Source: Verrucomicrobiota bacterium
GTDB lineage: Bacteria; Verrucomicrobiota; Verrucomicrobiia; Limisphaerales; UBA9464
Direction: 5' to 3'
Length of the DNA stretch: 64,000 nt
NCBI GenBank assembly: GCA_017309115.1
Contig: JAFLEF010000006.1
Coordinates: forward strand, 124,001 to 188,000
The notes beneath the pieces are model-generated. The model did not search any database. It saw only the letters and a program-made list of their open reading frames with translations, and was not told the origin of the DNA. Shown here in pieces: positions 18,425 through 27,400 of this stretch. Every line of letters begins with the position of its first letter. The first letter of the stretch is position 1. The position numbers and the translations under genes are program-made.

Positions 18425-18733
18425 TTAAATTTTGATGGTGATGTCCACGCCGGCCGGCAGGTTGAGCTTCTTGAGCTCGTCCACGGTCTTGGCAGTGGGG
18501 TCGAGAATGTCGATGAGCCGCTTGTGGGTGCGCTGCTCGAAGCTTTCCATCGACTTCTTGTCAGCGTGCGGCGAGCGATTGACGGTCAGCCGCTCGATGT
18601 TCGTGGGGAGAGGAATCGGGCCAGCGACACGGGCTCCGGAGCGTTTGACTGTCTCGACGATTTCACTCGCCGAGGCGTCAATCACCCGGTGGTCGTAGGC
18701 CTTGAGGCGAATGCGGATACGTTGTCCAGCCAT
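18425..18733 (-). CDS. rpsJ: 30S ribosomal protein S10 (NusE)
   Basis: 102 residues, the standard length, starting '[19 protein letters not shown]'. '[20 protein letters not shown]' is the conserved S10 loop, and '[20 protein letters not shown]' is also typical. Besides its place in the 30S head, S10 acts as NusE in antitermination and links NusG to the ribosome. The upstream sequence lacks a purine-rich ribosome-binding site and is identical over 15 nt around the start codon to that of rpsG. It follows fusA by 35 bp, with no tuf between them. Confidence 0.96.
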   Translation of the reverse strand: MAGQRIRIRLKAYDHRVIDASASEIVETVKRSGARVAGPIPLPTNIERLTVNRSPHADKKSMESFEQRTHKRLIDILDPTAKTVDELKKLNLPAGVDITIKI

Positions 18734-18768
18734 ACAAAGAACAGGTTAAGATTTATACCAACAAAACT

Positions 18769-20955
18769 TTAGGTGCGAGCCGCGGGCCGCTTCTTGGCGG
18801 CATCCATGATTTCGGCCAGAACGCTCGAAGGTACCTCCTCGAACGCCGACGGTTCCATCGAATAGGAGGCCCGGCCCTTGGACAACGAACGAATCGCCGT
18901 CGCATAACCGAACATTTCCTTCAGCGGCACATTGGCCGTGACCACGGTCTGACCCGCCTTCGCGTCAACCCCCTGAATCACACCACGACGCCGGTTGATG
19001 TCGCCAAGGATATCGCCCTGGTACTCATCCGGAGTGGCCACTTCGACCTTCATGATTGGTTCAAGGAGCTTCGGTCCAGCTTTCGGGAACGCGTCCTTCA
19101 AAGCGAAGATGCCCGCCATCTTGAAGGCCAATTCGTTGGAATCGACCTCGTGGAAGGAGCCGTCAACGATGCTCACCTTGATGTCGATCACTTGGTAGCC
19201 AGCGAACACGCCCGACTTGATCGCTTCGCGGATACCGTCTTCGACCGCCGGAATGTATTCGCGCGGAATGGCGCCACCCACGATCTCGTCGAGAACTTCG
19301 ACGCCCTTGCCCTTTTCATTGGGCTCGACCTTGACGCAGGCGTGACCGTACTGACCGCGACCACCCGACTGGCGGATGAACTTGCCTTCGCCGTCGGCCG
19401 GCTTGGTGATGGTTTCGCGGAAGGCGATCTGCGGAGCGCCCGCGTCGGCTTCGACCTTGAATTCGCGCTTGAGCCGGTCCCGGATGATCTCCAGATGAAG
19501 CTCACCCATGCCCGCGATGATCAGCTGACCGGTTTCCTCATTGGTGAAGACCCGGAACGTGGGATCTTCTTCGGCCAACCGCTGCAAACCTTCCGACATC
19601 TTGTCGCGATCCGCCTTGGTCTTCGGCTCGATCGCCATGCTGATGACCGGCTCGGGAAAGGTCGGCGGCTCCAGCATCACGTCGTACGATTCGTCGCATA
19701 GCGTGTCACCGGTGGTGATGTTTCGCAGTCCGACGAGAGCAGCGATATCGCCGGAATAAACCGAATCAACATCCTTACGCTCGCTACCTTGGATGACCAT
19801 CAGACGGCTGACACGTTCGCGACGACGGGTGCGCGGATTATAGATGGTGTCGCCTTTGCGGAGACCTCCGGAGTAGACGCGGAAAAAGACCAACTTACCG
19901 GCATACGGATCGGTCCAAAGCTTGAACGCCAGCGAGCAGAACTTGCCGTTGTCGTTGGGCGGGACCACTGCTTCGGCTTCTTCTCCCGGCACATGACCCA
20001 CTGCCGGGGGAATGTCGAGCGGTGAGGGAAGATAATCGATAACCGCATCCACCAGCACCTGCACGCCCTTCTTCTTGAAAGCGGACCCGCACAGGACGGG
20101 AACCATTTCAATCTTGCAGGTCAGGCGCCGGATGGCGTCCTTCAACTCGGTCGCAGTGATCGGCTTCTCTTCCAGGACCATTTCCGCGATTCGGTCGTCC
20201 TTGTTGGACACCGCATCAATCAACTCCGCCAAAGCCGCCTTGGCCTTTTCCTGATGCTCGGCCGGGATGTCCTTGATCTCGTACTTGAGACCTTCGTTTT
20301 GAATGTCGCCAGCGCCCCAGACGATCGCCTTCTGGTTAACGATGTCGATCACGCCCTGAAAGTTTTCCTCGGCACCGATCGGCAGCATGATCGGAAACGC
20401 ATACGCATTCAGCTTCTTGCGCATGTCGTTGAGGGCGTTGTCAAAGTTCGCGCCCGTACGGTCCATCTTATTGACGAAGGCGATCCGGGGAACCTTGTAC
20501 TTGGTCGCCTGGCGCCAGACCGTCTCGGACTGCGGTTGCACACCGGCGACGCCACAGAACACAGCCACGGCCCCGTCCAGAACCCGCATCGAACGTTCCA
20601 CCTCAGCGGTGAAATCAACGTGTCCCGGAGTGTCGATGATGTTAATGCGATGAGCGATGCTCTCGCGGGACTTGAACAGACCCTCTTCCTTCTTCTGGGT
20701 CCAGAAACAGGTTACCGCCGCCGATGTGATCGTGATGCCCCGCTCCTTCTCCTGCTCCATCCAGTCGGTCACCGTGTTACCGTCATCGACATCACCAATC
20801 TTGTGGATGAGCCCCGTGTAAAACAGGATTCGCTCCGTCGTCGTGGTTTTGCCGGCGTCGATGTGGGCGGCGATACCGATGTTCCGAGTGCGCTCCAAGG
20901 CGTACTGGCGGTTCGGGGAATTCAACGTCGTGTCGATGGCGGATACGTCGCTCAT
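18769..20955 (-). CDS. fusA: translation elongation factor G
   Basis: 728 residues from the ATG at 20955, preceded by a GAGG Shine-Dalgarno; the frame remains open 25 codons further but those are not family-like. GTPase motifs are G1 '[19 protein letters not shown]', G3 'DTPGHVDF' and G4 'NKMDR'. The domain IV region ('[20 protein letters not shown]') and domain V follow in the canonical order. EF-G drives translocation and, with RRF, ribosome recycling. A possible intrinsic terminator or attenuator lies just upstream at 20999-21027. Confidence 0.97.
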   Translation of the reverse strand: MSDVSAIDTTLNSPNRQYALERTRNIGIAAHIDAGKTTTTERILFYTGLIHKIGDVDDGNTVTDWMEQEKERGITITSAAVTCFWTQKKEEGLFKSRESIAHRINIIDTPGHVDFTAEVERSMRVLDGAVAVFCGVAGVQPQSETVWRQATKYKVPRIAFVNKMDRTGANFDNALNDMRKKLNAYAFPIMLPIGAEENFQGVIDIVNQKAIVWGAGDIQNEGLKYEIKDIPAEHQEKAKAALAELIDAVSNKDDRIAEMVLEEKPITATELKDAIRRLTCKIEMVPVLCGSAFKKKGVQVLVDAVIDYLPSPLDIPPAVGHVPGEEAEAVVPPNDNGKFCSLAFKLWTDPYAGKLVFFRVYSGGLRKGDTIYNPRTRRRERVSRLMVIQGSERKDVDSVYSGDIAALVGLRNITTGDTLCDESYDVMLEPPTFPEPVISMAIEPKTKADRDKMSEGLQRLAEEDPTFRVFTNEETGQLIIAGMGELHLEIIRDRLKREFKVEADAGAPQIAFRETITKPADGEGKFIRQSGGRGQYGHACVKVEPNEKGKGVEVLDEIVGGAIPREYIPAVEDGIREAIKSGVFAGYQVIDIKVSIVDGSFHEVDSNELAFKMAGIFALKDAFPKAGPKLLEPIMKVEVATPDEYQGDILGDINRRRGVIQGVDAKAGQTVVTANVPLKEMFGYATAIRSLSKGRASYSMEPSAFEEVPSSVLAEIMDAAKKRPAART

Positions 20956-20998
20956 GGTACCTCGGCTCTTACTGCCTCTAAATTCGGTGGTGGAGATG

Positions 20999-21027
20999 AA
21001 AAACGCCCCGGGACAGGCCGCGGGGCG
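20999..21027 (-). terminator. hairpin plus T-run between rpsG and fusA
   Basis: On the minus strand a 7-bp GC-only stem (21021-21027 pairing with 21004-21010) with a 10-nt loop is followed by five Ts. It lies within the 93-bp spacer between rpsG and fusA. It could be a partial terminator that lowers fusA relative to rpsL and rpsG, or an mRNA-processing hairpin. Confidence 0.6.
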
Positions 21028-21048
21028 CAATCGGTTTGAAATGGATGA

Positions 21049-21522
21049 TTACCAGCGGAAGTGAGCGAACGCCTTGTTCGCCTGGGCCATCTTGTGAACA
21101 TCGTCACGCTTACGGATGGCATTACCCTGGCCTTGGAAGGCTTCCATGAGTTCAGCAGCCAGCGCTTCCTTCATCGGGATCCCCTTGCGCTTGTCCGCAA
21201 AGGTGGTGATCCAACGCATCGCGAGGGCCGTTTGACGCTCCACCGGAATCTCCATCGGCACTTGGTAGGTCGCTCCACCCACGCGGCGTGCTTTGGTTTC
21301 AATCCGCGGCTTGGCGTTATCGATGGAGCGCTGGAGGATCTCGAGGGTATTGACTCCCGGATTCTTCTCCGCCAACGCATCGAGGGCGTCGTAAACAATC
21401 CGGCGAGCAGTGCTCTTTTTGCCACCGCGCATCAAGACGTTGATGAGGCGGCTTACCAGAGCGCTATTGAACTTCGCATCTGCGACAGTGGGGCGTTTTT
21501 CAGCTTGGCGACGACGAGCCAT
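21049..21522 (-). CDS. rpsG: 30S ribosomal protein S7
   Basis: 157 residues, the usual length, starting 'MARRRQAEKRPTVADAKFNS'. 'VNTLEILQRSIDNAKPRIETK' and 'GGATYQVPMEIPVERQTALA' are the conserved S7 regions that bind the 3' domain of 16S rRNA. It ends 'KAFAHFRW', a normal C-terminus for the family. S7 represses the str operon in E. coli by binding the rpsL-rpsG spacer; here that spacer is only 31 bp, so the same mechanism is doubtful. Its start context is shared with rpsJ. Confidence 0.96.
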   Translation of the reverse strand: MARRRQAEKRPTVADAKFNSALVSRLINVLMRGGKKSTARRIVYDALDALAEKNPGVNTLEILQRSIDNAKPRIETKARRVGGATYQVPMEIPVERQTALAMRWITTFADKRKGIPMKEALAAELMEAFQGQGNAIRKRDDVHKMAQANKAFAHFRW

Positions 21523-21553
21523 ACAAAGAACGGGCGAACGAGTTTAGGAAAAG

Positions 21554-21946
21554 TTACTTGGCGGCAGCTTTGGCTGCTTTCGGACGTTTGACTCCGTACT
21601 TCGACCGGCTGACGCGGCGTTTCTCAACACCAGTGCAGTCCAAAGTACCCCGGACAATGTGGTAGCGAACGCCCGGCAGATCTTTCACGCGGCCACCCCG
21701 GACCAGAACAATCGAGTGTTCCTGAAGGTTGTGACCTTCATCCGGAATGTACGCGATAACCTCGGTACCATGACTCAAACGCACCTTAGCCACCTTCCGC
21801 ATCGCGGAGTTTGGCTTTTTGGGCGTGCGGGTCATCACCTGCAGGCAGACACCGCGACGAAATGGGGCACCCACAAGAGCCGGAGCCTTGCTCTTGTAGT
21901 TCATTTTTTTGCGGCCCTTGCGGACCAGCTGATTAATCGTGGGCAT
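21554..21946 (-). CDS. rpsL: 30S ribosomal protein S12
   Basis: 130 residues, starting '[15 protein letters not shown]'. '[20 protein letters not shown]' and '[19 protein letters not shown]' are the decoding-centre loops. The two lysines whose mutation gives streptomycin resistance in other bacteria (in 'TPKKPNS' and 'VKDLPG') are wild-type. The C-terminus is Lys/Ala-rich. It is the first gene of the operon; upstream on the minus strand lie a leader hairpin and about 280 bp of divergent intergenic DNA. Confidence 0.97.
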   Translation of the reverse strand: MPTINQLVRKGRKKMNYKSKAPALVGAPFRRGVCLQVMTRTPKKPNSAMRKVAKVRLSHGTEVIAYIPDEGHNLQEHSIVLVRGGRVKDLPGVRYHIVRGTLDCTGVEKRRVSRSKYGVKRPKAAKAAAK

Positions 21947-21970
21947 GTACGGCCGGAACGGTTGTCGAAA

Positions 21971-21993
21971 CCGTTGCCGGGAAGGGGCAACGG
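21971..21993 (-). promoter_or_regulatory. leader hairpin upstream of rpsL
   Basis: A perfect 8-bp inverted repeat (21971-21978 with 21986-21993) with a 7-nt loop lies 25 bp upstream of the rpsL start. It falls in the probable 5' UTR of the ribosomal operon. It is not followed by a T-run, so it is not a terminator. A role in ribosomal-protein autoregulation is possible but unproven. Confidence 0.4.
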
Positions 21994-22225
21994 GAGCGCA
22001 GAAAGTATCAACCGCGATTTTCGGTGCAATACGTTTTTTGGAAATTCTCAGCTCCTCTGATGAAACCGACCTCCAACAACGACCAAAACCGAAGCAATTC
22101 CACGATTACCCGGGGCAAAAGGAAATTGTCCGAGCCTTGCGAGGCGGCAGCGATTCCAGTACGACCAAAGCGCTCCGGTTGTCGCGGAAAACCAATCGGA
22201 ATTCGAATTCTCCATCAAAACCGCC

Positions 22226-23314
22226 ATGCCAGCCGATTCACTTTCTTCCTTCGCACTTCGTTTGGCGGAACAACTCCGCCACGGCGGCGAGACTTTCTCG
22301 GAGGAGTCGACGTTCACCCAGACAGCGCGGGAACTCTTCGCAATCCAAGTCGAACGAAATTCCGTGCTTCGTTCCTGGTGCCAGGCGCGGGGAGTGCGCC
22401 CCAACCCCGAGCTTTCCTGGCGAGACATTCCCGCCATCCCCACCAACGCGTTCAAGGAAGCCGACGTTTCCTGCATTCCGGTTCCCGAACGAACGGCTGA
22501 GTTTCACTCCAGCGGCACCACCACCCAAAGTCCGAGTCGTCATTTCCATCGGCCAGAGTCACTCGACCTCTACGCGATCTCGGTTCGGGCCGCGTTTGCC
22601 CGCCGAATGGGTTCGGCAGCGGGTCAGCGCCTACTGGTTTCCCTCACCCCACCGCCCGCGGAGGCGCCGCATTCGTCCTTGGTACACATGTTTCAGATTT
22701 TGGGCGAGCAGAGCCGCCCCGGAAGAACCACGTATTTCGGGAAGGCCACGCCCTCAGGTTGGACTATCGATCACCGGCGCCTGGAGGAATTCCTCCGCAC
22801 CCTGACCGGACCCATACTTCTCGCCGGAACCGCCTTCAATTACGTGAATTGGTTGGACACCCAGCCCGGTCCGCCCATCCGCCTCCCAACCGGATCCATC
22901 ATTCTGGAGACCGGTGGCTACAAGGGACGGTCTCGAGAATTGCCGCGAGCTGACTTGGTCGACCTGTTGACCAAGCATCTGATGGTGCCAGCAGCATCGA
23001 TCCTGACCGAATACGGGATGAGTGAACTAAGTTCCCAAGCCTACTCAGATGAAGCCGCCGCAACGGAAGCGGCTCCCCATCTTCGCTTTCCCCCGTGGGT
23101 CCGCACCCGCGTCATTTCACCCGAGACAGGGCGAGAAGTTCCCGCAGGACAGGTGGGAATTCTCCAAATCTTCGATCTGGCGAACGTTTGGTCGACACTG
23201 GCGCTGCAAACCGCCGATCTGGCCCGCGCCCAAAGCGGACTGTTCCAACTACTCGGTCGGGCCAGCCGTTCGGAACCGCGTGGTTGCTCACTCCTGTCCC
23301 TGGAAATCTCCTGA
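22226..23314 (+). CDS. LuxE-like acyl-protein synthetase
   Basis: 362 residues of the LuxE/PaaK adenylate-forming family. Motifs in order: 'EFHSSGTTTQSPSRH' (the ATP-binding Ser/Thr/Gly loop, near residue 92), 'ILETGGYKGRSRE' (near 230) and 'LTEYGMSELSSQAY' (near 258). The C-terminal 'RSEPRGCSLLSLE' carries a cysteine at about the place where LuxE holds its acyl group as a thioester. LuxE activates a carboxylic acid and hands it to the reductase LuxC to make an aldehyde. A LuxC homologue follows after 3 bp, so the pair is surely coupled. No luciferase (LuxAB) or LuxD transferase is present, so the acid and the use of the aldehyde are unknown. Confidence 0.85.
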   Translation: MPADSLSSFALRLAEQLRHGGETFSEESTFTQTARELFAIQVERNSVLRSWCQARGVRPNPELSWRDIPAIPTNAFKEADVSCIPVPERTAEFHSSGTTTQSPSRHFHRPESLDLYAISVRAAFARRMGSAAGQRLLVSLTPPPAEAPHSSLVHMFQILGEQSRPGRTTYFGKATPSGWTIDHRRLEEFLRTLTGPILLAGTAFNYVNWLDTQPGPPIRLPTGSIILETGGYKGRSRELPRADLVDLLTKHLMVPAASILTEYGMSELSSQAYSDEAAATEAAPHLRFPPWVRTRVISPETGREVPAGQVGILQIFDLANVWSTLALQTADLARAQSGLFQLLGRASRSEPRGCSLLSLEIS

Positions 23315-23317
23315 ACC

Positions 23318-24742
23318 ATGTCTCTGCCCAATCTCTTTCTCGCCGATCTCCCCCCGGAGGCGGCGCTGACCCCACAGCTCGTTCAAGAGGCCTGCGTCGC
23401 GATCAAACGCAATCGGGCCAATTGGCTGCTTCACCGATCAACCCAGGAGTTGGTGGAACTGCTGGCCTATGCGGCCGAACGGTGGCTTCAGCCCGAGTAC
23501 GGATTGCGTCGACTCGCTCTCAGCTTGGCCCCGGATGAAACTGGGTTCGGAATGGCCACTCTGGCCCGCGGACTGGACACGTTCTTCAAGCAACTGACCG
23601 TCGAGAACCTCAATGCGCTGCTCATTCAAGACCTCGGCGATTCCCGCCGGCTGGACGAATTCTGCGCCCCGCCCGGCGAACTTCGCCAAGGTCGATTGGC
23701 CCACGCTCGCGGACCCGAATTACTCGTTCATTTCGCCGCGGGTAATCTCCCCAATTCAGCCCTGTTTTCCCTCGCGCTGGGGGTGCTGACCAAGTCGGCC
23801 CAGTTTGTGAAGTTGTCCCGCTCCGGCAGTGTGATTCCTCGACTCTGGGCGCACACCTTGGCGGACCTCGAACCCAAGCTCGGAAGCTGCCTGGAACTGG
23901 CCACCTGGGCCGGCGGTAACGACTCTCTGGAGTCCATGATCCTCAGCCAGGCGGAATGTGTGACGATCCACGGAAGCAATGAAACTATCGCCTCTCTAGT
24001 GCCTCGGATTCCCGCCGGTTGCCGCCTCGTGCCGTATGGGCACCGCCTCAGTTTCGGATTCATTGGGGCGGATCAACTGTCCACCTATCAAAGCCAAAAG
24101 ACCGCGGCTCGCGCCGCCACCGATGTAACCGCCTGGAATCAACTAGGCTGTCTTTCCCCCCACCTCTTCTATGTGGAGGAACGGGGCGTAGTCACACCCG
24201 AAGGCTGGGCCGATCAACTCGCCCAGGCCCTTGCCGAGCGCGAGCGGTCCGAACCCCGGGGTGAACTTCCCACGGACATCGCCGCGGAATTGGCCGGACG
24301 CCGTTCCCTCCACGAACTGCGCGGAGCCCGCCACGCCGCCACCCGCGAGGAAGCCGTCACTGTTCCGCGGGGCGCCTTCTTCGACGGTCCACAAGGCGCC
24401 ACACGCGTCTGGGCCAGCCCGGAATCCACGGCTTGGACCGTGGTCTACGAGGAGGACCCTCGCTTCCGCGTCTCGTGTCTGAACCGATTCGTCTACGTGA
24501 AACCCTGCCGGGATCTGGCGGACGCCCTGCGCCAGGCGGAAGTCGTCCGGGGACAGGTCAGCACCGTGGGCACTGCGGTTAGCGAAAGCCGACTCACCGA
24601 ACTCGCGCCTTTGCTGGCCCGCTGGGGTGTCAGTCGGATTTGTCCGCTGGGCCGGATGCAGGAACCGCCCCCGGGCTGGCGTCACGACGGTCGACCAGCT
24701 CTCGCGGATCTCGTTACCTGGACGGATTGGGAAACGGTTTAA
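23318..24742 (+). CDS. LuxC-like acyl-CoA/acyl-protein reductase
   Basis: 474 residues related to LuxC, an NADPH-dependent reductase of the aldehyde-dehydrogenase superfamily. 'VHFAAGNLPNSALFSLALGVL' is the cofactor-loop region. 'TAWNQLGCLSPHLFYVEERG' holds the likely catalytic cysteine. 'CPLGRMQEPPPGWRHDGRP' near the C-terminus also matches the family. The enzyme should reduce the acyl-thioester delivered by the LuxE-like partner to an aldehyde. It is 3 bp downstream of that partner and 6 bp upstream of a QueD homologue. The lack of luxAB means this is not a bioluminescence operon. Confidence 0.85.
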   Translation: MSLPNLFLADLPPEAALTPQLVQEACVAIKRNRANWLLHRSTQELVELLAYAAERWLQPEYGLRRLALSLAPDETGFGMATLARGLDTFFKQLTVENLNALLIQDLGDSRRLDEFCAPPGELRQGRLAHARGPELLVHFAAGNLPNSALFSLALGVLTKSAQFVKLSRSGSVIPRLWAHTLADLEPKLGSCLELATWAGGNDSLESMILSQAECVTIHGSNETIASLVPRIPAGCRLVPYGHRLSFGFIGADQLSTYQSQKTAARAATDVTAWNQLGCLSPHLFYVEERGVVTPEGWADQLAQALAERERSEPRGELPTDIAAELAGRRSLHELRGARHAATREEAVTVPRGAFFDGPQGATRVWASPESTAWTVVYEEDPRFRVSCLNRFVYVKPCRDLADALRQAEVVRGQVSTVGTAVSESRLTELAPLLARWGVSRICPLGRMQEPPPGWRHDGRPALADLVTWTDWETV

Positions 24743-24748
24743 ACTTTT

Positions 24749-25108
24749 ATGGAACTACGTCGAACCTTTCAGTTTGAGGCCGCGCACCGACTGACCCAAG
24801 TGCCGTCCGGGCACAAATGCGCCCGCCTTCACGGGCACAGTTTTCAAGTCGAAGTGGTGGTGGAAGGCCCCCTGGATCCGCAGTTGGGTTGGGTCATGGA
24901 CTACGCCGACATCAAGGCCGCCTTCGCTCCGTTGTACCAGCAACTGGACCACAACTATCTCAACGACCTTCCCGGCCTGGAGAATCCCACCAGCGAACTG
25001 CTCGCGATTTGGATCTGGCAACGTTTGAAACCGGCCCTGCCCTTGCTTACCGAAATCGTAGTCGCCGAGACCTGCACCGCCCGGTGTGTTTACCGGGGAG
25101 GTGCGTGA
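24749..25108 (+). CDS. queD: 6-carboxytetrahydropterin synthase QueD family
   Basis: 119 residues. The zinc-binding and catalytic motifs are clear: 'FEAAHRL' near residue 9, '[13 protein letters not shown]' (CxxxHGH) near 25, '[12 protein letters not shown]', 'LDHNYLND' and '[11 protein letters not shown]'. QueD converts dihydroneopterin triphosphate to 6-carboxytetrahydropterin in the queuosine pathway. Homologues of this fold also act as 6-pyruvoyl-tetrahydropterin synthases. No queC, queE or queF is near. The 6-bp spacing to the LuxC-like gene suggests co-transcription. Whether it serves queuosine or the neighbouring pathway is open. Confidence 0.9.
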   Translation: MELRRTFQFEAAHRLTQVPSGHKCARLHGHSFQVEVVVEGPLDPQLGWVMDYADIKAAFAPLYQQLDHNYLNDLPGLENPTSELLAIWIWQRLKPALPLLTEIVVAETCTARCVYRGGA

Positions 25109-25161
25109 ACACTTGGCGAACGGTGCCTAATTCTTCTCTATTGCTCCAACGAACTGAATTG

Positions 25162-26313
25162 ATGACTTCAACCGCCAAACCGTCCACGCGAATTCCCGTA
25201 TCTGGACCCTGGATTACCGACCTCGAGGTTTCGTATGTCACCGATGCAGTCACAAACGCCTGGTATTCTCAGGCCAACGTTTGGCATGACCGCTTCGAAA
25301 AAGCGTTTGCCGCTCATCTCGGGGTTCCGTTCGTAACGAGCCTACCTTCGTGCACCTCCGGCCTGCATCTGGCGCTGGCCTCTCTGGGGATCGGCCCGGG
25401 AGACGAGGTCATTGTGCCTGAATGCACATGGATCGCTACTGCGGCCCCAGTTTCCTACGTCGGGGCGACTCCCATTTTTGCCGATATCGATCCTGTCACC
25501 TGGTGCCTATCGGCCTCGTCGGTCGACGCCCGCCTTTCCTCTCGAACCCGGGCGATTATTCCCGTGGATCTCTACGGCGGTATGCCAGACTACGGAGCCT
25601 TGCAGACACTCGCCGAGGAACATCGGATTGCCCTCATCGAAGATGCAGCCGAAGCCATCGGAGCCGAGTATCACGGACGCCGGGCGGGAGCCTTTGGCCG
25701 GGCTGGAGTTTTCAGTTTCCACGGCTCGAAGACCCTGACCACCGGCGAAGGGGGGCTGCTGGCAACCTCCGACGAAGAACTGTTCCGACGGATCCTTTAC
25801 CTCCGAGACCATGGGCGCGAACCGGGCGATCGTTTCTTCAGAAACACCGCCGTGGCGTTCAAATACAAAATGAGTGCCCTCCAAGCGGCTTTGGGCACAG
25901 CACAGTTGGAGCGTGTTCAGGCCCTGATTGAACGGAAACGGCAGATCTTCCAGTGGTATCGCGAACGCCTATCCCATCTGCCCGAGGTAAACCTCAACGC
26001 CGAGCCACCGGGCACCAGGAATGGATTCTGGATGATCACAGCGGTTTGGGATCGCTCCTTGGGGCTCGACAAGACGACCCTGCAGCTGGAGTTGGATGCG
26101 GCCGGCATCGATTCTCGCCCGTTTTTTCATCCCTTAAGTTCCCTGCCCGCGTACGCCAACCACCCGGATCGCCAGTATGCTGCGAGCCGCAATCCGGTGG
26201 CTTACGACATCGCCTCGCGCGGACTGAATCTGCCCTCAGCACTGAATCTGACCGAGAACCAGGTAGACAGAGTTTGTTCCGTGCTTACGGGACTGTTGCG
26301 GCGGCGATCGTAA
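25162..26313 (+). CDS. DegT/DnrJ/EryC1/StrS family aminotransferase
   Basis: 383 residues from the ATG at 25162; the frame is open much further upstream but that part overlaps queD and is not family-like. PLP enzyme of the sugar-aminotransferase family: 'SLPSCTSGLHLALASLGIGP', 'EDAAEAIGAEYHGRRAG' (the aspartate) and 'VFSFHGSKTLTTGEGG' (the Schiff-base lysine). Members transfer an amino group to a keto-sugar nucleotide such as UDP-4-keto sugars. It is followed after 4 bp by a GT2 glycosyltransferase, in keeping with an amino-sugar destined for a surface glycan. An aldehyde substrate from the LuxE/LuxC pair is a speculative alternative. Confidence 0.9.
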   Translation: MTSTAKPSTRIPVSGPWITDLEVSYVTDAVTNAWYSQANVWHDRFEKAFAAHLGVPFVTSLPSCTSGLHLALASLGIGPGDEVIVPECTWIATAAPVSYVGATPIFADIDPVTWCLSASSVDARLSSRTRAIIPVDLYGGMPDYGALQTLAEEHRIALIEDAAEAIGAEYHGRRAGAFGRAGVFSFHGSKTLTTGEGGLLATSDEELFRRILYLRDHGREPGDRFFRNTAVAFKYKMSALQAALGTAQLERVQALIERKRQIFQWYRERLSHLPEVNLNAEPPGTRNGFWMITAVWDRSLGLDKTTLQLELDAAGIDSRPFFHPLSSLPAYANHPDRQYAASRNPVAYDIASRGLNLPSALNLTENQVDRVCSVLTGLLRRRS

Positions 26314-26317
26314 TCCC

Positions 26318-27400
26318 ATGAGCGAACCATTTTTCAGTATCCTCCTGCCTACCAAGAATCGCGCTGAGATTGTTGCGGGCGCGATTGAGAGCGTGCTGAC
26401 ACAAACTTGTGGCGACTTTGAACTGATCGTTTCCGACAACGACGACTCCCCGACGGACACGCGCGATTCAGTCGCCCGATTCAGTGATCCTCGACTCCGG
26501 TACTTTCGTACCTCGGGAAATCTGGCGATGCATGAAAACTGGGAGTTCGCCCGCCGTCAGGCCAAGGGGAAATGGGTATTGATCGTTGAAGACAAGCAAA
26601 GGCTCAGCCGGACTGCTTTGGCGACGTTGAAGCCGGTATGCGAAGCGCATCCCGATGCGATTGTCACCTATCCCCCCGTTTTGGCGTTCGCCGACCTCCT
26701 TCCCGGTCCGACAGAGACCGCCCGAACCCAAATCTTTACCTGTGAAGAAACCGTCGAACACTTTTGCCGATTTACGGCCAGATTCTGGGAAATATTTCCC
26801 CGGGGCCTGACGTCCGCCACTCCCCGAACCATGCTGGATGACATTGAGCGAACCAGCCCGACGGGTTTGGTCTTCTCCTGGGTCAATCCTGACTATTCCT
26901 ACGGATTCCAAGCCCTCTCCCGCGCCCGAGAGCTGGTCTATGTCGCCGACGACATCATCTACGTTCCGCTTTCCGTGGGTCGGGCCGGAAAGTACTCGAA
27001 TGGTCTGGCGGCGACCCGAAAGGAGGGCCCGGCCAAGCGCTTCTTCGCCAGTCTCCCGGTAGGAGAGCAAGAAATGTTGAAGGGGCTTCCGGTGCGTTCC
27101 GTTTGGCTGTGGGTCAACCCCGTGCTGTTCGACTTCTACAAGTTCTACCATCGCCCTGGCCATGCACCACAGGTTGATTGGGTAAGCTACCACGCTCAGT
27201 GCATCCACATCATCTTGGTGGGACGTGAATGGGGAGCCGACATGAGCGCCGAAACCCAAGCCGTTCGCGATTCCCTTCGAAAACTGGGGCTTTGGTTTAC
27301 CATCCGGGTTTTGCTTCTCACAGGATTTCGCAGTGCCCGCGGCCTCTTCTTGAGGCTGGTAAACCTCATTCGGCATCGTCGAGAATCAAAACGGCAATGA
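26318..27400 (+). CDS. glycosyltransferase family 2
   Basis: 360 residues, GT-A fold. The N-terminus is 'FFSILLPTKNRAEIVAGAIE', with 'FELIVSDNDDSPTDTRD' carrying the acidic nucleotide-binding residues, and 'NWEFARRQAKGKWVLIVEDK' as the region usually containing the DXD-like motif (here 'VEDK'). It starts 4 bp after the aminotransferase gene and its stop overlaps the next start (ATGA). This makes a compact aminotransferase-GT2-membrane protein unit. The sugar it transfers is unknown. Confidence 0.87.
   Translation: MSEPFFSILLPTKNRAEIVAGAIESVLTQTCGDFELIVSDNDDSPTDTRDSVARFSDPRLRYFRTSGNLAMHENWEFARRQAKGKWVLIVEDKQRLSRTALATLKPVCEAHPDAIVTYPPVLAFADLLPGPTETARTQIFTCEETVEHFCRFTARFWEIFPRGLTSATPRTMLDDIERTSPTGLVFSWVNPDYSYGFQALSRARELVYVADDIIYVPLSVGRAGKYSNGLAATRKEGPAKRFFASLPVGEQEMLKGLPVRSVWLWVNPVLFDFYKFYHRPGHAPQVDWVSYHAQCIHIILVGREWGADMSAETQAVRDSLRKLGLWFTIRVLLLTGFRSARGLFLRLVNLIRHRRESKRQ

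Noticed and set aside
24817-25161. Upstream extension of the DegT aminotransferase frame
   Set aside because: It overlaps queD in another frame, is Arg/Ser-rich and not family-like; the ATG at 25162 fits the family start.
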